Of a stretch of DNA of 64,000 nt, positions 53,937 through 62,590 are shown piece after piece. The translations under genes were made by a program, and so were the position numbers. Under the pieces are notes generated by a model. That model had not been told where the DNA came from and ran no database searches. It worked only from the letters and a program-made list of their open reading frames with translations. Positions within the stretch are counted from its first letter, which is position 1. Each line of letters opens with the position of its first letter. Source of the stretch: Mauremys mutica (Eukaryota > Chordata > Testudines > Geoemydidae); contig NC_059079.1 of assembly GCF_020497125.1 (NCBI RefSeq), positions 16,015,553 through 16,079,552 of the forward strand, in the 5' to 3' direction.

Positions 53937-54145
53937 TAGACGCCCCCTGGGTTACGCAAACCCGACTTACTCAAATCCGCACTTAAGGAAGAAGTTCCGT
54001 AAGCTAGAAATAGTTGTTTTTGTTTTTTTGTTTTGTTTTTTGTTTTTTGTGTGTAATGGTTGGGTATACGTTTCCGACATACGCAAAATTTGAGTTACGC
54101 AAGGCATTCCGGAACAGAACGCTTGCATAAGTGGGGGAGCATCTG
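53937..54145. mobile_element. Tigger/pogo-like MITE, second family
   Basis: The left end is AGACGCCCCCTGGGTTACGC, and the complement of the right end reads CAGATGCTCCCCCACTTATG. TA stands outside both (53935-53936, 54146-54147). The interior repeats TTACGCAA/TACGCAAA words (53952, 54080, 54095) and contains an irregular (GTTTT)n run at about 54012-54050. It is about 209 bp with no valid ORF; the 53967-54257 minus frame merely reads through it. Confidence 0.8.
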
Positions 54146-54147
54146 TA

Positions 54148-54332
54148 TTCTGACAGGTGGTTTCATGACAAACTTTATCTTCTGTCCTTTGAGGAAAATA
54201 GTCTGGAATCTGCTGGTATAGAAGGAATGCTTCTTGCGTTACATGTCCATTTCCCAAAAGGAAAATATTAACATATGCTTATGATTTTGACCATGTTAAG
54301 TCATTTTCTAGTCAATGAAAGCATGAGAATCT
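54148..54332. other. No feature recognised
   Basis: Unique DNA. Confidence 0.3.
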
Positions 54333-54370
54333 TTCAGTTGACTTCAGTGGGCTTTGCATCAGGCCCTAAA
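54333..54370 (+). repeat. Fold-back dispersed repeat, core and right arm
   Basis: TTCAGTTGACTTCAGTGGGC, TTTGCATCAGGCCC. Confidence 0.65.
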
Positions 54371-54919
54371 TACCTCCTTTCCAGATATTTTCAGATAACC
54401 TGGTTAATCGTTATCTCTGAATTATGGTCAACTGTGATGCTGTCTGACTGGTGTAATCCCATTGTCTTTTTTAATTATGAACAATATGATTCCACTACAT
54501 AAACAACTTATTTTATCTTCTTTTGCCAATGGCAAACAAAGATAATAACAATATACATATTTATTGGGTATTAACACCATTATGTTTTCCTAGATGATAA
54601 TTTAATACAATTTTCAATGTCTACTGAGTACAGATATAACTTCCTAATTTTACTGAATGTCTGTCTGTCAGTAAAATGGTTTTGTGATCTTTAACAGAAA
54701 TATTTTAAATACCGTATGTTGCCTATATAATAATTACAAGTTAATTAACATCTTAATAGGATTACAATTAAACCCATATCACAGTGTTTTCATGTTCCTA
54801 ACCATAATCAGTTCTGTATATTAAGGTAAAATCTCGTTCCTACAGTAACATTATGTTAACTTGTTAACAACATCATTCTGATTTTACAAACAAGACTTTG
54901 TTAATTAATTCTGGGAAAT
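54371..54919. other. No gene; AT-rich DNA
   Basis: Nothing recognised. Confidence 0.4.
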
Positions 54920-55002
54920 CCTATGGCCTGTGTTATACAGAAGGTCAGGCTCATAGTCTATGAGTCTATGACCATAGTGGGCCCTTCTATTAGTCTATAT
55001 TA
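54920..55002 (+). repeat. CR1 3' end with displaced octamer tail
   Basis: TATACAGAAGGTCAGGCT and CCATAGTGGGCCCTTCTATT are parts of the CR1 terminus. The tail-like CATAGTCTATGAGTCTATG stands between them instead of at the end, and a further AGTCTATATT follows. Confidence 0.55.
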
Positions 55003-56281
55003 GCTTTATGTTTTTGTTAGTATTTTATGGGCCAGATATTAGAAAGTGGCTTCTTTAAAATTGCATGTGCAGCTTTTGTCCATGCAGAAGATTTGAAAAT
55101 GCAAACTTACAGGTAGTTTTACTTGCTAAATTGAGGCCCCTGTGAAAATTTAGCCCTACATATTTTCGTCTCTTGAATCTAAGCAGTTTGACAGTGTGAT
55201 ATTTTGGACCATGAGGGTAGATTTTGACATAATTTGGTCATTTCTCTCTTTCCGCACACAGTTAAGATTCCTCAGTAAACAAATCGTCACACTGGGGGAG
55301 GTGAGAGAATGTAAAGAGAGTTGGATCTTGCTACAGCAATCCACTGTGTGCAATCTACTCTATTAAAAGGATATTTCGCCCTGATTATTCCAGCAGAAGC
55401 CCCCGTAGAGCATGGTTCAGGACAAAGCTGTTGTGGTACAAGGTGGTTGGGCCTCCCCCTTCTCTGGAAGGCCATGAAATAGTACAGCATTGGGTGGGTA
55501 GGGTGCATGGCCAGGGACCCAGGAGGCTGAATGAGTCAGTGTGTGTCCCTAGGGCAGCTTCTATCAGCTGGGTTTCTATGAAGCTTCAACTGTAACTTAA
55601 TTGTCCCAGTGAACCCCTAAGAGAGGGTGGAGTGCCTGTCTCCACCTAGGACTGAATTCCCCTCCTTGTGCAGTGGCCCCTGCCGGCTTAGGAAGTCACA
55701 TCTTGCTCTGCTTCTGTGCCAGCAGGAGTGAACGGAGTCTGTTCTCTTTTCCAAAAGGACACTGTAATTTGTTGGGCCAAAATAGAACATGGAAGTGAAG
55801 CTTAGAAATAATCTCTGCTTAAGCACTGACCCTGGCCCTCAGATTTATGTGCTTGCTCCTGCCGTCCCATCATATACTAAAATACCCACTCCAGTGTGCA
55901 GTGTTTATGTAATGATGTCATCTCGTTTAAAAAATACATGGTTGTATGTTGTATTTGTTGTTAAAAATCTCAGTAAGACCTAGGGCTTGATTCATTGGTG
56001 AAGTGGAGTGCAATATGACTCTCCTGTATTACCAGAGGCAGCTGTTCCCCAGGATCAAATCATTCCCTGAAGAGAGCAAGCATTGTTTTCCCTATTGTAC
56101 TTCTTGGGAATATCCAGTGTTCCAGTGAAAGATGCGCACCTCATGGATGCCGTCCCTGCCACCCACTTTCTGAGATGCACTCATCAACTTGGTATCCTCT
56201 AGTAGAGTGAGAATTGTGGGTGTCTTGCAGTATGGCAGCTCCCCTTTGGGACGGAATTTCTGCTGCTGGAGGTTGGTAACC
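55003..56281. other. No gene recognised
   Basis: A fold-back-like stretch occurs at about 55030-55155 (GGGCCAGATATTAGAAAGTG, ending in AAATTTAGCCC). Small opposed ORFs are chance. Confidence 0.4.
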
Positions 56282-57235
56282 CAGGGCTTGTCTACACTGG
56301 CAACTTTCTGTGCAGTAAAGCAGCTTTTTGTGCTCAAACTGCAGCCATGTACACACTGCCAAGCCACTTTGTGCGCAGAAACTCCTCAGTTGCAGTGCTG
56401 CAAAAAACCCACCTTGATGAGAGTCGTAAGGCTATTTGCGCAGAGGCACCAGCGCTCTACTGCCAGTGTAGACACTTGATTGCTTTCTGCCCTGTAATTG
56501 GCCTCCGAAGCTGTCCCATAATGCCTCATGTGACCACTCTGCTCATTGTTTTGAACTCGGCTGCCCTGGAGACATGTGCCCCTCCCCTTTCAAAGCACCG
56601 TGTCTGACAGTCCTTGTGAGCTGTGCTGATCTGCTCTGGGGTACAAAGCAAACCATTAACGTGGAATGCTCCTGCTGTTGAACAAAGAGGCAGAGGGGTG
56701 TGTGTGTGAGAGAGAGAGAGAGAGAGATTGCAGTGCAGAGAGCCCAGGGAGGGAGGTGGGGGCTGATGTTGGGGTTTCCCCCTCCCCGTGCCTCAGGACT
56801 GGTTGCTTCCTGCCGCTGTCTGCACTTACAAGACAGCATGTTGACACTCTCTGTCCCCCAAAACACACTGTCTCCCCCATACACATACACACACACTCCC
56901 TGTCACACACTCCCCCCACCCCGTCAGTTGAAAAGGCCCTGGCAATGTAGCAGGATGCCCATGAAACAATGGGATTGGGAAACCTGGATCATGTGATGCT
57001 GTGCCTGCCCCATGAGACATTGAAAACCCTTCCCAAAGCACCCTGTGGCCAGTTGCGCACACAATGCACTGCTACCACAATGCACTGCTGTCTTTGCTGT
57101 TGCAAGAGCTGCTAATGTGGATGCGCTCCAGCGTCACGAGCACAGTGTGGACACGCAACAGTGGTTTAATTCCAGTGTTTTAATAAAAGTGGTATAACTT
57201 GTGGTGCAGAAACTTGCCAGTGTAGACATACCCTA
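56282..57235. mobile_element. Long non-autonomous hAT-like element (about 953 bp)
   Basis: Terminal inverted repeats agree at 25 of 29 positions: CAGGGCTTGTCTACACTGGC at the left, and TAGGGTATGTCTACACTGGC on the complement of the right end. The interior is GC-richer than its flanks and includes a GT/GA run (56698-56730) and a CA-rich run (56880-56912). Many overlapping ORFs of 78-117 codons appear on both strands (56347-57062), with low-complexity peptides and no transposase motifs, so none is accepted. No 8-bp duplication was seen. Confidence 0.8.
56698..56731 (+). repeat. (GT)n(GA)n simple repeat
   Basis: GTGTGTGTGTGAGAGAGAGA continuing in GA, inside the hAT-like element. Confidence 0.85.
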
Positions 57236-59163
57236 ATTTTCTATCTTCAGGAACCTGGGAGTGAATAGAGCTGTATGTTAACAAGAAAATACAACTGTAA
57301 AGTGAGTGTAAAATGAAAAGTTGTAAAAAATGTAATAAATACAAAAGAAAGTTAAAACACACATAAGATTGGATCCAACCATTCGAGACACAAAAGACAC
57401 TGGGGTACATGCATGAAATACATAAAATAGATTTGACCTCATAATCCATTAACATTGTGGATTAAATATAGCAAATTATGGTCCCTGCACTGGTAATTCA
57501 GTGTATTCACATTTTTAACAGGAGAGGATCCTCCTGATTTTTGACAACAAACTCCTCACATTTTTACACAAGACCTTTTGAGGTTTATTAAAGTGCTTTG
57601 CTAACATTGTGACTTCCAGTGTAAAATATGCATTAGGATTTACACCCTGACCATACTCTTTATAAGTGGAAAACTAAGTGTTTCCCTGAGGCTGAGATTT
57701 AGCAGTCAAATGTATGGGGCTCAGAAGCCATCCTGGATTTTGAACTGGGGCCATACAATTTCCAAATTAAATACCCAATGTGCTTCACAGGATCTGCGTA
57801 TAATAAGCCTCAGCAAACCTTAAGATATTTTTTCTTAAATTATGAAGTGACAAAATCAAGCTTATAGTTTTTACTTTTCCAGTTTTCACATAAAGTATTT
57901 GGCCAAAGCTGTCATTGGTTACGCTGGTGTAAATGAGGAATAATGTCAGAGGGATTGCTTGGATTGACAATGGGGTGAATTTACTTTATTGATGAAGAAA
58001 TGGGGATGAAAAAGTGGTTGGCCTTTTTAAATAATTGAGTCTGTTTGCAGACTGTGTGTTATTAGGGTATGTTTAAATTCTCAACTGTTTCATATTAGCT
58101 ATATTAATGTTTTTTAAAAATAATCTATTTTAAACATGTTACTGCAATACATGCTGAAATATTTCTGAAGGCCAGGGTTAGAACTTGCCAGTTGGAAAAA
58201 GACAGTCTTAATTGCTGAAGTATGAAAGTCAGATGGCCTCAAATACCATCTGAAAAGATAACCATATTTTTTTCAGCTGTTGTGTAGCCTCCATATCTTA
58301 CTGTCAAGAAGCTTCTTTTGGGACTGAGACAGGTCACGTTGGAAGTCAGTGGCTAATCAGCTCCCACTGCAGATTGTCTGCCTTCAGCTTGAATTATCTT
58401 AGGCAGACATCCTGGCTAGCTGCAACACAAACGTCTGATGGCTTAAGCCTGAGAAGACCTGAGTTTGGCAGCCACTAAGTTAGAGATGAGGGGGGAAAAA
58501 GAAATCCTATCTTTTCTGGTGCTTTTCCCTTCTTGGTTTCCCCACTAAAAATCAATAATGTGGTCGATAGTAGGTTTTGAGTTGTTCACTACATAATGGA
58601 GTTTTTTTCTGATGTAAACCTTGGGTGTCTGGGTTTCAGACATTATAAGGTGTCAAAGGAGGTTTGATAGCTGCCACAATTGTCCCAAGTTACATTTTAT
58701 TTCCAGTGACAGCCTTTGTAATATGAGAAGAAAAAAAGTTCAGCAGTTATAAGTATAGATCATTTTTACACCATTTACAGTTTTTTTGTGGCTGAAAAGA
58801 TTTTCAGAAATGGATGATATTCTTTTTTAAAACCTACATTGAAAAAAATTCACTTGAGACAGTGTTAAATCCAATAGAATCCGTTTTTCAATAAACATTC
58901 CAAAGTTTGTGTGAACTAGCCAGTGTGAGACTTCATGAAACATTTATTTTCCTAATTTCCTTGTAAAAGATATTTAGAATATAATTATATATGTAGAACA
59001 ATAGTCTTATTAATTAAATAATCCATTCAGGAAACCATTATTGTTTCTTTCCATCACTAGAGGTGTATCAGGAGTAGCTAAACTAATAAGTATGTTACAG
59101 AATTTTTGTTACTTGTGTGTATACATATAATATACATTTTCTTTTTTTATTAAGAAGTATGTG
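57236..59163. other. No gene; repeat-poor DNA
   Basis: About 1.9 kb without a confident repeat. The part 58290-58470 (for example GGCTAATCAGCTCCCACTGC) is complex and may be conserved. TTAGGGTATGTTTAAATTCT at 58062 is at most a trace of a hAT-like end. Confidence 0.35.
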
Positions 59164-59392
59164 TCTAACAAGCTTAAGTTGGTGTAGCCATGTTGGTCCC
59201 AGGATATTAGAGAGAGAAGGTAGGTGAGGTAATATCTTTTATTGGACCAACTTCTGTTGGTGAAAGAGACAAGCTTTCGAGCTTACACAGAGCTCTTCTT
59301 CAGATCTGGGCTGACCTGAAGAAGAACTCTGGACAGAAACTGGTCCAATAAAAGATATTACCTCACCTTCATTGTCTCTCTAACAAGTTTAA
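59164..59392 (+). mobile_element. TAGCCRTGTT-family fold-back insertion with 14-bp TSD
   Basis: TCTAACAAGCTTAA (59164-59177) and TCTAACAAGTTTAA (59379-59392) are direct repeats with one difference and enclose about 200 bp. The insert begins GTTGGTGTAGCCATGTTGGT, runs in sense to about CTTCTTCAGATCTGGG, and returns in antisense. Arms at 59222-59249 and 59341-59368 are a perfect 28-bp inverted repeat, and inner arms CTCTTCTTCAG and CTGAAGAAGA pair as well. No poly(A). Confidence 0.85.
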
Positions 59393-59929
59393 GGACAATT
59401 TGAGTTGACAGAGGTACTACAGTATGCAGATTATTTCTATGTCCATTAACACAGTCTGACTATTATTGGTGCAAGAGTCTTCTCCTTTGTAGTTCCTTCA
59501 TATAGCTTTGCCTTCTGGAATAGTAGTCCTGTATCTTTCTGTCTCGTCTATTCTCATCTCATTTCATCTGCAAACATGTATTTTCTCTCTTGCTTTTACC
59601 TATTAATTTCTCTCTCCTTCTGCTATTTTTATAACATAACTAAGTAACCACATTCGTTATCTCCCTAAAGCATGTTAAAATACAGTTTGTATGAGAGAAT
59701 CTGTAAGATTCAAAGAGGTTGGATGTTTATATGGATAACAAGTATATAAAGAGTTATAGTTGTTAATGTAAATAAAAATGTATTGGAAGGGAGAGAAAAC
59801 TTCATATTTCAGGGCTAAACTAATCTTGAACTATTACTGATTAGGATGAGACCTTCATGGGGAGGGGTATGTAACTAACCACTCATCTGGCCACTTTGAG
59901 GTTCTTGCAGCTTCCACTGGTGCTTCCTT
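59393..59929. other. No gene recognised
   Basis: AT- and CT-rich unique DNA. Confidence 0.4.
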
Positions 59930-60014
59930 TGGTGCTAGCCAGTTTTGTAGACAGGATACTGATCTAGATAGACCACTAGTTTGATCCAGCATGATAGTTG
60001 CTATGTTCTTATGC
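59930..60014 (+). repeat. CR1 3' terminal fragment
   Basis: GACAGGATACTGATCTAGAT, AGACCACTAGTTTGATCCAG, CATGATAGTTGCTATGTTCT and TATG. It is the sense counterpart of the 3' end found reversed at 7064. The 93-codon minus ORF over it (59855-60136) is not a gene. Confidence 0.8.
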
Positions 60015-60139
60015 AATGCAAAATGAAGGACACATTCCTGCCAGCTGTTTACTCCTTGCTGTAATCCAGTGAATAATGGTTTGCAGGATTGGACTCGAAA
60101 GTCGTTGTCAGAAGCAAATTCTTTCCTCAGATCCATGCA

Positions 60140-60190
60140 TACAGCTCATGAATTGATTTCAATGGGAGTTGCACCTGAATAGCTAAGGGC
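60140..60190 (+). repeat. Fold-back dispersed repeat, core
   Basis: GAATTGATTTCAATGGGAGT, TGCACCTGAATAG. Confidence 0.6.
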
Positions 60191-60225
60191 ATAACATGGC
60201 CTTTAAATATTTAGAAAGTATAATT

Positions 60226-60290
60226 TAGGCCTCCCAGTTCTTCTCCTGCTGAAGTCAGTAGTAGTTTTGCCAGTGACTTCCATGGGAGTA
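60226..60290 (+). repeat. Fold-back dispersed repeat
   Basis: AGGCCTCCCAGTTCTTCTCC, GCTGAAGTCAGTAGTAGTTT and GCCAGTGACTTCCATGGGAG. Confidence 0.6.
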
Positions 60291-60379
60291 CATGATCTTG
60301 TAAACCCTCATTCAAGTGAGTAGTCCCCTTGACTTTGGTGGGACTTTTGCTTGAATAATAATTGCAGAATTAGGTCTTA
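60291..60379 (+). repeat. Fold-back dispersed repeat (AAACCCTCA type)
   Basis: TTGTAAACCCTCATTCAAGT, GAGTAGTCCCCTTGACTTTG, GTGGGACTTTTGCTTGAATA and AATTGCAGAATTAGG. It abuts the previous copy. Confidence 0.7.
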
Positions 60380-60479
60380 GATGGAAGAGAGAATGGAAGA
60401 CTGAAAATCGAAGATCTTAGAAAATTGTGACGATACAACATCTTTCATAATACCAAAATGACCCAGTTATTTAAAGCAT

Positions 60480-60970
60480 TGAAAATTCTGTTCGAATTGT
60501 ATTTCAATATTTAGCCAATAATCTTTAAATACGTGCATTTGAAGCAAGTATCTTACCCCAGTACACTTTTAGATATCAATCATGCTATATTAATTGAAAG
60601 GATTTGGTCTAATCTCATAAAGAAACAGGCAAACTCTTGGCTTTGCCTTTAAAGAAAAAATATATCACTCATGTCATCCATTACTGTGCTATAATTATGG
60701 TAAGTGAAGCAGAACAGAATCGATGGAGCAATTTATCAATGCATTCCGAACTATTCTAGCACAACTGACGTAATGCAACTGCAGATACTGTCCTTCAATA
60801 TAAAAAATATCCAGCAGTGTCAAGACTTTATTCTGATCCATTTCAGCATATTTTAATATTTAATGTTGTCATTTCAATTATGGTTTAATTAATTTATTTC
60901 ATTTGCTATACAATTATATTTAATTAATTGGCTTTTTAAACTTTTTCCCTCTTAAATTAAAATTTCAAAA
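60480..60970. promoter_or_regulatory. Candidate conserved non-coding element
   Basis: Repeat-free AT-rich sequence with varied words (ATTTAGCCAATAATCTTTAA, GATATCAATCATGCTATATT, ATGCATTCCGAACTATTC) and several TTAATTAATT-type homeodomain words at 60885-60930. This is the texture of developmental enhancers. Inference only. Confidence 0.25.
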
Positions 60971-61741
60971 GGGCAAGAAAAAGAGTGAGGATAAAAATTC
61001 CAGTTACTATTTAATTCAGACTTCAAGGTAAAAAACCTTTAAACTTTAAAGTTTATGTTAATAGAGCATAAACTTGATCTTTTCTATGCCACTGTAAATT
61101 ATTTCAAGATAAGAAGCAGACTGTAATGTGTGTGGTAAGCATTTCCAATGGGCATTTGTCTTTCGTATTGAATACTTCCCAAAAATGTCATTTTAGTACC
61201 TGGATAGTGTTTAGTATCTTCAAATATTTGCCTTTTCACGCACTCGGTTTTCCAAGTGTTGGATTTTACCTGTGTCTTATCTTTTAAGTTTTATTCAAAT
61301 AAGCTTAGAGAGTTAGAGCTCATGCAGACTACACTTGTGTAAAATAGTCCTGTAAAAACACTCATTGCAAATTCCTCATGAAGTTATTAAATGTATTTAC
61401 AGTACATTAAATATGAAAAATGAACTTGTTCAATAAGAGGATTGTTTAAAACAGAGAGAGAATTGCAGTGAAAATTCCCTGCTCTATCCCTCCCTTCCCC
61501 ACTAGCAATACTAACATGAATCCCTGTGGGGTAATCTATCCTGCTCTTGACTTAAGCATCTATCTGTTAAATTATTTTCCTAATTCTGAGCTAAAGTGTG
61601 TGGTAACAACTGTGCCTTTCCTCACATGGGCACAGAGCAGAGGATCAGATTTTGGCACTGCCAAAGAGAGAGGCAGTTGGTCTGAAAACACACTGATTTT
61701 GTGGGGTGTGAGAAGAAGAAAGGTCTTTGTTTACACGTGAC
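60971..61741. other. No gene recognised
   Basis: The 90-codon ORF at 61468-61740 has no domain or start context. Otherwise unique DNA. Confidence 0.4.
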
Positions 61742-61803
61742 ACCAAAATTAGACACCAAAATGAAAGATATTACCTCACTCACCTTGTCTGACCAAAATT
61801 AGA
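61742..61803 (-). mobile_element. 38-bp TAGCCRTGTT-family insertion with perfect 12-bp TSD
   Basis: ACCAAAATTAGA stands at 61742-61753 and 61792-61803. The 38 bases between include GAAAGATATTACCTCACTCA and CCTTGTCTG, the complement of the family segment GACAAGGTGAGTGAGGTAAT ATC that is also present at 59222. It is a very short copy, lacking both the head and any poly(A). Confidence 0.8.
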
Positions 61804-62521
61804 ATCTGTTAATAAAGTGTGCCTATTTTAAAATAACCAGCTGCTTGAATATACATTTCCACTTCAAACCATTTTTTTCCAGGAGAGAAGCACATGAAAA
61901 AGTTCACAAGAAACAGAAACTGTTGCTCCTTGAAAGTAGTTTCTTTCATATAAAGCTGTTTGATTACTTGTAGGTATTTTATATAGTCTTGTTGCAAATC
62001 TTTATTTTTCTGTAGATGGATTTTTTTTTATCCGAAAAAAGAAGGATCCTGTACTTTGATTCCAGCTAGAGTTTCCATGGCCTTATTAAACATTAACAAA
62101 AGGGAGAATGTATTCTGTATTTTGTAATTCTTGATCTGTCCCATATTACTGTACAGCCACAATAACAGCATTGCCTACTGTACTATATATTCGTTCTTGG
62201 ATAGTCAGCGTGGTTCTGTTTTTTGCGTCCTGTAGGTTTAGTTTCCTAATTGCTCTTGGAGCCTTTGTTTTTGAGTGAAAAGCCTGTTAAAGGGTTAAGG
62301 AGCATGCAGTTCGAACTTCCTTAGTGGAATGTGTTCTCTGCTAAGGAAATCAGAATGTCACTCACTATTTAAAGATCTACTAGTAAACTGTTTTGTCGGA
62401 TGGATTTATTAAGGGTGATTTTACCTGGTATCACATTGTATTGTTTAATTTGGGCTATATTTAACCAGCATTCTGTTTAAACAGTGTCAGCGAGTTCTGA
62501 GAGCTTGCCAGACAAATTCTC
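61804..62521. other. No gene; AT-rich DNA
   Basis: Nothing recognised. Confidence 0.4.
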
Positions 62522-62590
62522 AAAATGGTTGCCAAGCTGTAAGATGGCTGCCAAGGTCTGAACATACAGAACAGGTCCAAAATGGTGACC
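62522..62590 (+). promoter_or_regulatory. Cluster of three YY1-like motifs
   Basis: AAAATGGTTGCC (62522-62533), AAGATGGCTGCC (62541-62552) and AAAATGGTGACC (62579-62590) lie in one orientation with starts 19 and 38 bases apart. The middle one is a near-perfect YY1 site (AANATGGCNGCC). The outer ones depart at one or two core positions. Confidence 0.4.

Noticed and set aside
56347..57062. Several overlapping ORFs of 78-117 codons on both strands
   Set aside because: All lie in the hAT-like element, over GT/GA/CA simple sequence, with low-complexity peptides and no transposase motifs.
58062..58081. TTAGGGTATGTTTAAATTCT as a hAT-like terminus
   Set aside because: It diverges after the first ten bases and has no partner end.
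59855..60136. 93-codon minus ORF
   Set aside because: It is antisense to a CR1 3' terminus and a fold-back core.
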